DNA of 64,000 bases from Planctomycetota bacterium (lineage in GTDB: Bacteria > Planctomycetota > UBA1135 > GCA-002686595). Made by a program: the position numbers and the translations under genes. Where the stretch lies: positions 62,001 to 126,000 of the forward strand of contig DUDB01000019.1 in NCBI GenBank assembly GCA_012959525.1, written 5' to 3'. The notes beneath the pieces are model-generated. The model made no database searches. It was given only the letters and a program-made list of their open reading frames with translations, and had not been told where the DNA came from. Shown one piece after another: positions 17,029-25,242 of the stretch (the stretch's first letter is position 1; every line of letters begins with the position of its first letter).

Positions 17029-17567
17029 TGGCCCGTCGGTCGAGGCAAGAGCGGAGCCTGTGGGCTTCTTGGTTGGAGACGGAGTTTGGGAGCATCCTGG
17101 TAGCCACTAGCGAAGTCGGGATCTGCTTTGTGCATCTGGTCCAAGCCACGGCGTGGGCGGATTTGGATCGGTTCTGTGAACGCCATCGTCTGAATCCTGC
17201 GATGGAGTTGGAGCCTGGACGCAATCGTGTGGACCTCCGGCAGCTGCCCGAGTACCTGGCGGGCCGACGGACCTCGTTTGATCTGCCCCTCGATCTCATG
17301 GGCACGCCCTTTCAGCGCCGCTGCTGGCAGGCTCTGCTTGAGATTCCCTTCGGCGAGACTTGCACCTACGCTGAGCTGGCCCGTGCCATTGGCATGGCTG
17401 CCGGTGCGGCGCGGGCAGTGGGGCAGGCCAACGGGGCCAATCCCGTGCCCGTGATCGTGCCATGCCATCGGGTCGTGGCGAGTGCGGGCTTGGGAGGCTA
17501 CGCGGGGGGATTGGAACTGAAGAGCCGCCTCTTGGGGCTAGAGGGGGTCTCCGTACACAGTCTGTGA
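17028..17567 (+). CDS. ogt: Methylated-DNA-protein cysteine methyltransferase
   Basis: 179 residues. It removes O6-alkyl groups from guanine by irreversible transfer to its own cysteine. The active-site motif is PCHRV with Cys146, preceded by the helix-turn-helix DNA-binding part (TYAELARAIGMAAGAARAVG) and the conserved Asn/Gly stretch ANPVPVIV. The N-terminal domain is present but divergent, as in other Ogt/AGT proteins, and there is no AdaA-type domain. The start codon overlaps the stop of the Sco fusion gene (TGATG). Its place at the end of the heme A operon is probably just coupling by position. Confidence 0.93.
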   Translation: MARRSRQERSLWASWLETEFGSILVATSEVGICFVHLVQATAWADLDRFCERHRLNPAMELEPGRNRVDLRQLPEYLAGRRTSFDLPLDLMGTPFQRRCWQALLEIPFGETCTYAELARAIGMAAGAARAVGQANGANPVPVIVPCHRVVASAGLGGYAGGLELKSRLLGLEGVSVHSL

Positions 17568-17600
17568 CACCGGCGCGGGGGCGCCATCGTCAGAGGCTGC

Positions 17601-18560
17601 GTGCGAGCATTTTGTATTGGTATGGGTTTGGCCCTTCTGGGCCTGGGCCATCACTCACCCACGCCCATCACCCATGCCCTCTCCTCCATTTTGGGACGCG
17701 GGCGAGACGAGCCTGTGCACTGGTGGGTTGCGGACCGCGCTGGTGGCCGGATCGTGGGGCTCGACGGGGAGCTCTTCGCCCAGTGGGTGGTGGCGGTACC
17801 TTGCCCCGTGGGTGTTGCACGGGCAGGGGATGGCCTGTGGATCGTGAGCGTGCCGGGTGGAGGGCGCCATGAAGGCTCGGTCTGGACACGGCTCGATGCC
17901 TGGTCGGGCCTTGGAGTACCTATCCGCCTGGGAGAGTATGCGGGTCTCGTCGGTCTGTCCGGCGGTGGCGCCTTGGGCTTGGTCGGGCCCGCACCCACAC
18001 GCGAATGGATCCACCTGGCTAGGGGCGGAGAGGCGCTTCGCCGCGAGACCTTTCCGGGAGCCACCTGCCTTGCCCAGGTAGGCGGCCAGGTGCTGGTAGC
18101 TAACCTAGTGGGGGAGGTGTGGTCGTTTGGCTTGGACCAGGATATGAGTGATGCGTACCACGCCCAACTCGGTGGGACTCCGCGGGGGGTGGCGCCGGGC
18201 CCTAATGGAGGATGGTGGTGGCTTGATTCGAGCGGTGAGCTCCAGCTCCTGAAGGCGAACCTGTCCGTGCGCTGGAGGCGCTGGGCGGGAGATCGTGCCG
18301 CATGTCTCGCGGGAGATGAGGAGCGCGTTTGGGTTGTTCCGGACGATCGGAGCGACGCGATGTGTTGGGATGCGAGTGGTCGCCGCGGCGGTACATTCAC
18401 GATGCCCCTCATGGGAACCAAGGCGGCGTGCTTGACTGAGTGCGGAGGTGTGATGATCGCCCTCCCCGGTGCGCTACTGGAGTTGGGACCGGGCGGAAAC
18501 CTGCTGCGCGCCCAGGCCGGGTTCGATCACCTGGTGTCGATCAGCGAGCCAGGACCCTGA
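17601..18560 (+). CDS. Exported protein of unknown function, beta-propeller-like
   Basis: 319 residues starting at GTG 17601 (an ATG at 17622 is also possible). An N-terminal hydrophobic segment suggests export. The remainder consists of repeated short strands separated by Gly/Asp turns, often with a WxxD or GG-x-V-x-V pattern (GLWIVSVPGGG, QVLVANLVGEVW, NGGWWWLDSSGE, ERVWVVPDDR). This is what a six- or seven-bladed propeller of the NHL/YncE kind would show. No catalytic residues are identifiable. Its end overlaps the convergent Nudix gene by 20 bases. It begins 33 bases after ogt, so it may be the last gene of that transcript. Propeller folding is inferred from pattern, not from a family match. 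Confidence 0.55.
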   Translation: MRAFCIGMGLALLGLGHHSPTPITHALSSILGRGRDEPVHWWVADRAGGRIVGLDGELFAQWVVAVPCPVGVARAGDGLWIVSVPGGGRHEGSVWTRLDAWSGLGVPIRLGEYAGLVGLSGGGALGLVGPAPTREWIHLARGGEALRRETFPGATCLAQVGGQVLVANLVGEVWSFGLDQDMSDAYHAQLGGTPRGVAPGPNGGWWWLDSSGELQLLKANLSVRWRRWAGDRAACLAGDEERVWVVPDDRSDAMCWDASGRRGGTFTMPLMGTKAACLTECGGVMIALPGALLELGPGGNLLRAQAGFDHLVSISEPGP

Positions 18561-19083
18561 ACGCCGCCAGCTGGGTCTTGGAATCGGCCGGGCTGAGGTC
18601 GAGGACTTCTTCGGGCCGCATCCAGAGCACCTCGAGCTCTTCGTCCTCGTCGCATGTCAGCCCGCCTCCGGGGACGACCTCCAGTCCCTGCGCGAGGAAT
18701 ACATGCACCACCTCGTCACAAAACCCGGGGGCGGGGACGAACTCAAAGAAGGGCTCCCAGCTTGATGCTCGGTACCCGGTCTCCTCTTCGAGCTCTCTCT
18801 GGGCGGCCAGCATTGGGGCTTCGCCCTCCTCGAGGCGACCTGCGGGAATCTCAACCGACCAGTTCCCCACGGGCAGTCGGTACTGGCGGACCATCAACAT
18901 ACGGCCCTGGTCATCGAGCGCGGCAATGGCTGAAGCTCCCGGGTGGGTGACGAACTGCCAGTCCTGCTGGAGTCCAGACGGAAGCGTTGCAGCCTGCCGG
19001 TACACATCAAAGAACCGCCCGGCGAAGAGTTGCTCCTCCTCTCTGAGAGCGATGTCCGGATGAACGGGCTTCGGTCGCGGCAT
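18541..19083 (-). CDS. Nudix hydrolase, ADP-ribose pyrophosphatase type
   Basis: 180 residues from the ATG at 19083. The Nudix box spans residues 82-104: Gly82, Glu88, then RELEEETGY at ~96-104, which supplies the Mg-binding glutamates. Before it sits a beta-strand domain with VRQYRLPVG, the sequence usual in ADP-ribose pyrophosphatases (NudF-like). A Pro sits about 16 residues after the box (VPAPGF), also a feature of the ADP-ribose subfamily. It would split ADP-ribose into AMP and ribose-5-phosphate. The upstream in-frame extension to 19185 is Pro-rich and was rejected as a start. It converges on the propeller-like gene with a 20-base overlap. Confidence 0.85.
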   Translation of the reverse strand: MPRPKPVHPDIALREEEQLFAGRFFDVYRQAATLPSGLQQDWQFVTHPGASAIAALDDQGRMLMVRQYRLPVGNWSVEIPAGRLEEGEAPMLAAQRELEEETGYRASSWEPFFEFVPAPGFCDEVVHVFLAQGLEVVPGGGLTCDEDEELEVLWMRPEEVLDLSPADSKTQLAAFRVLAR

Positions 19084-19138
19084 TGTTAACGGGGGCGGCG
19101 GGCCTGATTGCGGAACCTCTTCAGGAGGCCGTTCGCAA

Positions 19139-19411
19139 TCACTTGGGTTGCATGGAGCTGGGGACGGACTTGGCCTGATGCTCAAGGGTATGCAGGAACG
19201 CCATGACGGAGTTCACCATGTCCGTACGGCCATGGTTGGCACACACCTGTGAGAACTTGTTCAGGGCTGTCCGGACCTTCTTGATATCCTTCAAGACCGG
19301 GGCGTCCGAGCGCTGCTCTTGTTGCACCTTGCTCTTGAGTTTTTCAAGCTGAGTTTCCAGCTCGCTCAGCCGTTCTTCATCGGTACGACGATTGTATTCG
19401 CGCTTTGTCAT
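19139..19411 (-). CDS. Small coiled-coil protein, function unknown
   Basis: 90 residues from the ATG at 19411; a longer frame to 19489 adds a low-complexity leader. Residues ~10-36 are an ideal coiled coil (RLSELETQLEKLKSKVQ). A helical pair follows with a basic and a hydrophobic face (LKDIKKVRTALNKFSQ, then MVNSVMAFLHTLEHQ). There is no signal peptide, so it is cytosolic. The motif order resembles small conserved proteins of unknown role, but I cannot name the family. It lies 55 bases upstream of the Nudix gene on the same strand. A DNA- or RNA-binding role is possible because of the basic N-terminus, but nothing shows it directly. Confidence 0.7.
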   Translation of the reverse strand: MTKREYNRRTDEERLSELETQLEKLKSKVQQEQRSDAPVLKDIKKVRTALNKFSQVCANHGRTDMVNSVMAFLHTLEHQAKSVPSSMQPK

Positions 19412-19897
19412 GGGTCTTGTGGAGATTAAGGGAGTCGTGGCAATGTGCCTATCCTTGCTCCCAGTCTTGGTTTCGATTGGTGTGTCCACTTACATCAGAG
19501 GCAGACAATTGACGTTATCGCTTTGCCCTAGTTTCCATCGGGAAACGATTGCTTGGAGAGTGCTAAGGTCTCAGCACAGAGTTTCCTGCAAGTAATCGTG
19601 CTCCCAAGAAGGGTGCGACAGGCCGAGGTCGGAAAAGGGCAGTGAGGCCCTAAATGGGTTCCCCGCACCTGCATTAGCTAATCTAGCCCTTTCCATGTAT
19701 TCGTCAAGGGGCGGCAGAACCCAAAAGGTCCAACCCGCATCGAAATAAGACCCATCAGCATTGGAACCGGGGGCGTGGACCCCCCCCAAACCCTCTGCCT
19801 TCTGTATACTCCTGCGCCCTACGGTGCTCCGAGCTCATTGGCGCACCGCCCCCTAGCATAAACCCGGCGCATTCTCAGCGCCCGAAGAGGCACCAGA
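19412..19897. other. Gene-poor interval between divergent genes
   Basis: About 490 bases, visibly richer in A and T than the surroundings. It separates the coiled-coil gene (-) from hpt (+), so it must hold both promoters. A minus-strand frame of 72 codons (19571-19789) is open but has no ribosome site, signal or family resemblance. I looked for tmRNA and SRP RNA hallmarks and found none. A possible small RNA cannot be excluded. Confidence 0.5.
19805..19810 (+). promoter_or_regulatory. Candidate -10 box for the hpt operon
   Basis: TATACT with TG directly before it, 88 bases before the hpt start codon. No recognisable -35 hexamer lies 16-18 bases upstream, where the sequence is a run of C. 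Offered as the best sigma-70-type match in the interval only. Confidence 0.3.
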
Positions 19898-20455
19898 GTG
19901 CACCAAGACATTGACCACGTCCTCTTCTCCGAAGAGGACATACTGGAAGGCATCGAAGCGGTGGCCGCCAAAGTGACGGATGCCTACCGCGGCCAGGAAT
20001 GGACTGTCGTGTCCATTCTGAAGGGCTCCTGTATCTTTGCCTCCGATCTCGTTCGCCGTATTCCCATCCCTCTGCAGATGGCCTTCGTTGCTGCGCGCAG
20101 CTATGGGAAAGGGACGGAGTCCGGTGATCTGCACGTGGACTTTCTACCCAACGGGGACGAGATAGAGGGCTGCAACATCTTATTGGTGGATGACATTCTC
20201 GACACCGGGCGCACCATGCATGCCCTGAAGAATGAACTCCTTGCCCGGGGGGCTTCGCAGGTCAAGACCTGTGTGTTCCTCGACAAGCCTTCCCGCCGTG
20301 AGTTGCATCTCGAACCGGACTTCCGCGTGTTCGAAGTGCAGAACGAATTCGTTGTCGGCTATGGCTTGGACTTTGCTGGCCGCTATCGGAACCTGCCCTA
20401 CGTCGGCGCATTGAAGTCCGCCGTCTTTGAGTGCCCTGATGGAGAGAAAGCGTGA
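19898..20455 (+). CDS. hpt: Hypoxanthine-guanine phosphoribosyltransferase
   Basis: 185 residues. It converts hypoxanthine or guanine plus PRPP to IMP or GMP. The PRPP-binding motif reads ILLVDDILDTGRTM, the early SILKGS loop is present, and the base-binding strand FVVGYGLDFAGRYRNLPYVG near the C-terminus is the family form. The start is GTG at 19898 with AGAGG about 8 bases before it, and no ATG gives a better fit. Its TGA overlaps the GTG of the pseudouridine synthase gene. Together with mtnP downstream it belongs to purine salvage. Confidence 0.93.
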   Translation: MHQDIDHVLFSEEDILEGIEAVAAKVTDAYRGQEWTVVSILKGSCIFASDLVRRIPIPLQMAFVAARSYGKGTESGDLHVDFLPNGDEIEGCNILLVDDILDTGRTMHALKNELLARGASQVKTCVFLDKPSRRELHLEPDFRVFEVQNEFVVGYGLDFAGRYRNLPYVGALKSAVFECPDGEKA

Positions 20456-21471
20456 CCGAGTACCTAGAGGTGGCCGAGAAGCGTGTCGGCCTGGAGTTGG
20501 ACGAGTTCCTGTGCCTTGCCTATCCCATGGCCAACAAGGGGTTCATCCGGCGCCAGATTCGAGCCGGTCGAGTACTGCTGGATGGGGCTCAGGCTCGCCC
20601 CTCGGATCGCATGCGCATGAGCAGCGTTGTCTGCGTGGAGTTTGACAAGGAGGACATGCCGGTCGCGCCCCATGCTCCCAGCCAGGCCATTCCCATCTTG
20701 CATGAAGATGAGGAGGTTTTGGTTGTCGACAAACCCTCGGGCCTTGCCGTGGAGCCAGAAAGGTGGCGCCGAGATGCGGCCTGCCTGTCTGGAGCTCTGT
20801 TGGCAGATGCGGTCCAGCGCCAGGAGGACGAGCAGGAGCAGAGCATGCCCGGATCGGTGGAGTTCCGACCGCGCCTGGTTCACCGCATTGATAAGGGCAC
20901 TTCCGGCTGTGTGCTTGTGGCCAAGACCCTTGAGTGCGAGCGCAGTCTGCGCGGGGCCTTCGATGAGGGCCGCATCGGGAAGAGCTACCTGGCCCTGGTC
21001 GAAGGTGAGTATCCGGAGAGCGAGGGGTGGGACGTCATCGATCGTCCCCTCGCCCCAGACCTGCGACGGACGGGACGCATGCAGGTTAGCGAGAACGGCA
21101 AGCCCTCCCGCACTCGGGTCGAAGTGGCGGAGCGTTTCTCGGGCTTCACCTTGCTGCGCTGCGAGCCGGTGACAGGGCGAACGCATCAGATTCGGGTCCA
21201 CCTCGCGAGCGAGGGGTTTCCCCTCGCCGTGGACCCCATGTACGGCCACCGAGACGCCATCCTGCTCTCGGAACTCAAGCGCGGCTACAGGCCCAAGCCC
21301 GGCGCCGTGGAGCGGCCCCTGATTGATCGCCTGACACTGCACGCCCACACCATCCGCTTCCCCGACCTCGGGGGAGATCCGAATAAATCCATCACCGTAG
21401 AGGCTCCTGTGCCCAAGGACTACTCGCGCGTGTGTACCCAATTGGCCAAGGTTCGGCCCGCAAAACCATGA
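20452..21471 (+). CDS. RluA-family pseudouridine synthase
   Basis: 339 residues. Residues ~10-60 form an S4 RNA-binding domain (FIRRQIRAGRVLLDG), and the catalytic domain carries HRIDKGTSG with Asp147, which attacks the target uridine. The later motif GRTHQIRVHLAS is also typical. It isomerises uridine in 23S rRNA or tRNA. S4-containing members are usually RluC/RluD-like, but site choice cannot be read from sequence alone. There is an insert rich in Glu/Gln around residues 120-135. The GTG start overlaps the hpt stop (GTGA), and its TGA overlaps the truD ATG. Confidence 0.9.
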   Translation: MTEYLEVAEKRVGLELDEFLCLAYPMANKGFIRRQIRAGRVLLDGAQARPSDRMRMSSVVCVEFDKEDMPVAPHAPSQAIPILHEDEEVLVVDKPSGLAVEPERWRRDAACLSGALLADAVQRQEDEQEQSMPGSVEFRPRLVHRIDKGTSGCVLVAKTLECERSLRGAFDEGRIGKSYLALVEGEYPESEGWDVIDRPLAPDLRRTGRMQVSENGKPSRTRVEVAERFSGFTLLRCEPVTGRTHQIRVHLASEGFPLAVDPMYGHRDAILLSELKRGYRPKPGAVERPLIDRLTLHAHTIRFPDLGGDPNKSITVEAPVPKDYSRVCTQLAKVRPAKP

Positions 21472-22643
21472 GACTCAAGCAACAGCCCGGAGATTTTCGC
21501 GTCGACGAAGTCCTACGTGACGACTACCTACAGGCCAAAGGGCGGCATCGTGTCTACCGCGTGACCAAGCGCAAGCTGACCTCCATGGAGGCGGCACGCT
21601 TTCTGGGGGAGACGGCCGGTGTCTCTGGTAGTGACGTATCCATGGCGGGCTTGAAGGACAAGCAAGGGGTTACGACCCAGTACATGAGCATTCAGAAAGG
21701 TAAGCGCGTGCAGTACAAGGATCAGGAATTGGACATCGAGACTGTGGGATTTGGGAGGGATGCACTCAGTAGCCACGACAGTCATGGGAATGCCTTCCAG
21801 ATCATCGCGCGGGACCTAGGAGCGAGCGAAGTGGTCAAGATCCGTTCGTCCTTGGACAGCGTGCGCGAGCACGGTCTGCCGAACTACTTCGACGAGCAGC
21901 GCTTTGGAAACCTGCGACACAATCAGGGCTGGATTGCCAAGGGGTTGATGCTCGGCCAAACAGATCAGGCGCTGAAGCGCCTCTTAACGGCCGTGTCCGA
22001 TTACGACCCAGAACGCGAGAAGTCCATGAAGGTCGCTTTGGCTCGCAAGTGGGGGAATTGGCGCGCCTGCCGGGATGTTGCTGGCCGCTTCGGGCGGCAC
22101 CACTCCGTGTTTGAACACTTGCGACGCGACGAAGACGACTTTGCAGGGGCCTTCCGCTTCGTGGCGTCGCGCATACGCCTGATTCACCTGTACGCCTGGC
22201 AGTCGCACATTTGGAACCGTGCGCTGGCGCGCCATTTTGATGGCTGCACCCCCACCAAGGAGAAGTTCGTCGTGCGCACGCCCGAGGGCCCGCAGGTCTT
22301 CCCCAAAGGTCTCGGGATGGTGCCCGCCGAGTGGGAGGGCTCCCTGCCGCTTCCCGGAAACAGGCTCGCCGGGGTGGACCACGCCGATCAGGCCGCTCTC
22401 TTCGAGGCCGTCCTGCAGCGCGAAGGCCTCACCCGCTTCCAATTCGCCATTGAGGGGGTCCCGGGCTTCGTCCTCAAGCCCGAACCGCGGGCCGCCCTAG
22501 TCGTGCCACAGAACCTTCGCATCCGCCCGGCTGAACGCGATCCTCGCAATCGGGGCCAGCGCATGGTGAAAATGTCGTTCCAACTTCCCCGCGGCTCCTA
22601 TGCCACCCTTGCCGTGCGCCGCCTGCTGTCCACCTCACGTTAG
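21468..22643 (+). CDS. truD: tRNA pseudouridine synthase D
   Basis: 391 residues from the ATG at 21468, which overlaps the rluA-family stop (ATGA). TruD makes pseudouridine 13 in tRNA-Glu and others. The catalytic motif is AGLKDKQGVTTQ with Asp64. NYFDEQRFG, the second conserved TruD motif, is also present, and the TRUD insertion domain fills the middle. Length fits the archaeal/bacterial range (340-430). Grouping two unrelated pseudouridine synthases in one overlapping operon is unusual and points to a shared role in RNA modification. Confidence 0.93.
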   Translation: MRLKQQPGDFRVDEVLRDDYLQAKGRHRVYRVTKRKLTSMEAARFLGETAGVSGSDVSMAGLKDKQGVTTQYMSIQKGKRVQYKDQELDIETVGFGRDALSSHDSHGNAFQIIARDLGASEVVKIRSSLDSVREHGLPNYFDEQRFGNLRHNQGWIAKGLMLGQTDQALKRLLTAVSDYDPEREKSMKVALARKWGNWRACRDVAGRFGRHHSVFEHLRRDEDDFAGAFRFVASRIRLIHLYAWQSHIWNRALARHFDGCTPTKEKFVVRTPEGPQVFPKGLGMVPAEWEGSLPLPGNRLAGVDHADQAALFEAVLQREGLTRFQFAIEGVPGFVLKPEPRAALVVPQNLRIRPAERDPRNRGQRMVKMSFQLPRGSYATLAVRRLLSTSR

Positions 22644-22660
22644 CCCGACCCAACCTCCCC

Positions 22661-23545
22661 ATGAGCCCCACACAGCAGCCCCCCATCAAGATCGGCGTCA
22701 TCGGCGGCTCGGGTCTGTACGACCTCGAGGGGCTGACGGATCTGGAGGAGGTTCAGCTCTCCACTCCCTATGGGGAGCCCAGCGACGCGTTCCTCACCGG
22801 TCAACTCGACGGGATCGACGTGGTCTTTCTTCCCCGGCATGGTCGTGGCCACCGCGTCAACCCGAGTGAGATCAACTTCCGGGCCAACATCTGGGGTCTC
22901 AAGAGCCTTGGCGTGACCCACGTGCTGTCCGTCTCCGCAGTCGGCTCCCTGCGCGAGGAGATCGTCCCCGGACACTTCGTTGTGATCGACCAGTTCATCG
23001 ACCGCACCCGCCACCGCCCAGACACGTTCTTTGAGGACGGCATCGTGGCCCACGTAATGTTCGCCGACCCCGTCTGTAGTTCGCTGCGCACCGCACTCCT
23101 TGAGGCTTGTGCCGAGGTGGACCTGATCGTTCATGATGGGGGCACCTACGTGAACATGGAGGGGCCCCAGTTCTCCACCCGCGCCGAGTCCAATTTGTAC
23201 CGCTCATGGGGGGCGGACGTTATTGGCATGACCAACCTTCAGGAAGCCAAACTCGCGCGCGAGGCCGAACTGCACTACGCCACGGTGGCCATGTCTACCG
23301 ACTACGACTGCTGGCACACCGGTCACGATGACGTCACGGTGGACGCGGTGATCGCCACGATGAAGGAAAACGTTGGCCACGCCCGCGAGTTGATCGAGCG
23401 CACCATCCGCCTCATCCCCGGAGCCACCTTCGGCTGCGGCTGCGACACTGCTCTGGCCCCGGCTATCATGACGGCGCGGGAGTGCATCACTCCCGAAGCC
23501 CGCTTGCGGTTGGGGCCGCTGGTGGACAAGTACCTGGGCGCCTGA
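22661..23545 (+). CDS. mtnP: S-methyl-5'-thioadenosine phosphorylase
   Basis: 294 residues of the PNP/MTAP family II. It splits methylthioadenosine with phosphate into adenine and methylthioribose-1-phosphate, feeding methionine and purine salvage. Motifs: GGSGLYD (phosphate), FLPRHGRGH, NFRANIWGLKSLG, VNMEGPQFSTRAES (base and ribose) and AMSTDYDCWH. These follow human MTAP almost block by block; the STDYDCW region is the methylthioadenosine-type signature rather than the inosine/guanosine one. The gene follows truD by 17 bases and the peptidase by 3, so it is part of one long run. It is a good partner for hpt at the front of the operon. Confidence 0.93.
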   Translation: MSPTQQPPIKIGVIGGSGLYDLEGLTDLEEVQLSTPYGEPSDAFLTGQLDGIDVVFLPRHGRGHRVNPSEINFRANIWGLKSLGVTHVLSVSAVGSLREEIVPGHFVVIDQFIDRTRHRPDTFFEDGIVAHVMFADPVCSSLRTALLEACAEVDLIVHDGGTYVNMEGPQFSTRAESNLYRSWGADVIGMTNLQEAKLAREAELHYATVAMSTDYDCWHTGHDDVTVDAVIATMKENVGHARELIERTIRLIPGATFGCGCDTALAPAIMTARECITPEARLRLGPLVDKYLGA

Positions 23546-23548
23546 ACC

Positions 23549-25198
23549 ATGGAACGCACCGCTCTCGGCCTGTGCCTAGCTGTGGCGGCCTGCTCCTCCC
23601 CGCCCGGGGGACCGGCGATAGAGGGTTGGGGTGGGTACTCGGCGGGCTACCACAACGGGCCGCAAGTGATGTTGGGAGAGGGCGGGACAGCACGCTTCCT
23701 GGCTCCCCTGCTAGAGGGATTCGACGAGGAGGCTGCCATGGCGATGGTGGCAGAACTCGATCCGTGGTTCCGGGAACCGGGCAACGATGGATTCGAGTTC
23801 GCCATGGACGAGCTGGAGGCGAAGCTGCGGGCTGTTGGGTTCGGGTCCCGTGAGGGCTACGAACTGCGTGAGATCCAAACGCCCATGGACACTCCGGCCT
23901 GGACCCCTCTCTCGGCCTCCTTGACTCTGCACCTGCTGGGCGAGCCCATCCAAGATCTCCATCAGTTCCACAGCGCGGATGATTTCGAACGCACCATGCT
24001 GCCCGTTCATGCTCCCGCCTGTGACGTGCGCGGCAAACTGGAGCAGGACCTCGCCGAGCTGGACCCCGGTGAGATCCTCCTGACCGACCTCGAGCTGGAC
24101 GAGGTACTTGAACAGGCCCAGGAACGAGGGGCGGCTGCCGTCCTCTCTTCCTACCTCTTTGAATTCAACGTGGATCCTCTCGGGTCCACCCGCCACCTGG
24201 ATGCGATCCACTATGGCGCCGTCCCTGCCGGGACGACTCTTCCCGTGGCGCACGTCTCACCTCGCATCCATGCCCTTCTGGCTGACTTGGAAGACTGGTC
24301 GGTTGCCGAAGTGCGCCTGCAAGCCAGCGTGCGTCTCGACGAGCGTCCGTTGCGCACTCTGGTGGCCACCGTTGTGGGTTTGGAGCGACCGGAGGAGGTT
24401 GTGTCCCTGGTGGCGCACGTGCAGGAGCCGGGCACCAACGACAACGCCAGCGGCGTCTCGGGCCTCCTTGAAGGGGCGCTGACTCTCATGCGAGCCGTGG
24501 ACGAGATGGCTCTTCGTCGACCCCTACGCTCCATCAGCTTCATCTGGGGGGACGAGTACACTGCAAGCAGAGTCTTCCTCGATCACACGCAACGCCGCGT
24601 CGTCGCTGCCATCGCAGCAGACATGATGGGCAACTCCCCGGCGGAAACGGGTGCCGTGTGCCTGCTGGAGAGAGGGCCCGATCCTGGGGCTCTCTGGGTG
24701 CTGCCCCCCGACGAGCACACGGCCTGGGGGGTGGGAGAATTGGACCCCGACTGGATCGTGCCCAGTGGTCTCGCCGTTATCGTGCGGTCGGCTCTGGTGG
24801 ACGTGGGCTTGGCGGTCGGGGGGTGGCAATCAGCCGAACACCCCTGGAAGGGGGGCAGTGACCACGACGAGTTCCTGGGACGTGGCATTCCCGCCGCCCT
24901 GCTCTGGCACTTCCCGGATTTCGCCTATCACACCAACCTCGACCGCCTCGCCTTCGTGGACTCACGCGAGCTCCATCTGAGTTCGGTGGCCCTCTTGTGC
25001 GCGGGATGTGGAGTGGCGGATGCCCGCCCCAAGGATCTGAAGCGTTACATCGAGAGCCTCCTGCACGAACGCTACGAGCGCCAAGGCGTCGTGGTGCAGG
25101 AGGAGGCGCCGGAGGAGGCGGCCCATAGCTGGGGTGAGTGGTCGACGGCTGCCCGGCGCTGGCTGGCGGTATTGTGCAGCGGCCCGTCCGAGCGCTGA
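23549..25198 (+). CDS. Peptidase family M28-like lipoprotein
   Basis: 549 residues with a very short signal and lipobox (LAVAAC at ~15), so probably anchored at the membrane outer face. A PA-domain-like segment (residues ~150-250) precedes the M28 domain. Metal-site pieces are visible: HVQEPGTNDNASG (His and Asp ligands), GDEYTASRVF (Asp/Glu in place of the usual Glu-Glu pair), AADMMG (Asp ligand) and HTNLD (His ligand). Aminopeptidases of this family remove N-terminal residues from peptides using two zinc ions. The H-x-D signature is changed to H-x-Q here and the loop to the second ligand is very short, so activity may differ. It starts 3 bases after mtnP. Confidence 0.75.
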   Translation: MERTALGLCLAVAACSSPPGGPAIEGWGGYSAGYHNGPQVMLGEGGTARFLAPLLEGFDEEAAMAMVAELDPWFREPGNDGFEFAMDELEAKLRAVGFGSREGYELREIQTPMDTPAWTPLSASLTLHLLGEPIQDLHQFHSADDFERTMLPVHAPACDVRGKLEQDLAELDPGEILLTDLELDEVLEQAQERGAAAVLSSYLFEFNVDPLGSTRHLDAIHYGAVPAGTTLPVAHVSPRIHALLADLEDWSVAEVRLQASVRLDERPLRTLVATVVGLERPEEVVSLVAHVQEPGTNDNASGVSGLLEGALTLMRAVDEMALRRPLRSISFIWGDEYTASRVFLDHTQRRVVAAIAADMMGNSPAETGAVCLLERGPDPGALWVLPPDEHTAWGVGELDPDWIVPSGLAVIVRSALVDVGLAVGGWQSAEHPWKGGSDHDEFLGRGIPAALLWHFPDFAYHTNLDRLAFVDSRELHLSSVALLCAGCGVADARPKDLKRYIESLLHERYERQGVVVQEEAPEEAAHSWGEWSTAARRWLAVLCSGPSER

Positions 25199-25242
25199 AT
25201 TCAACGCACCACGTGGGTTCTTCTAGGCTTTAGGCTGTGGCC

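Noticed and set aside
19571-19789. 72-codon minus-strand frame
   Set aside because: No ribosome site, signal or family likeness; TTG start only. Left as unresolved interval rather than a gene.
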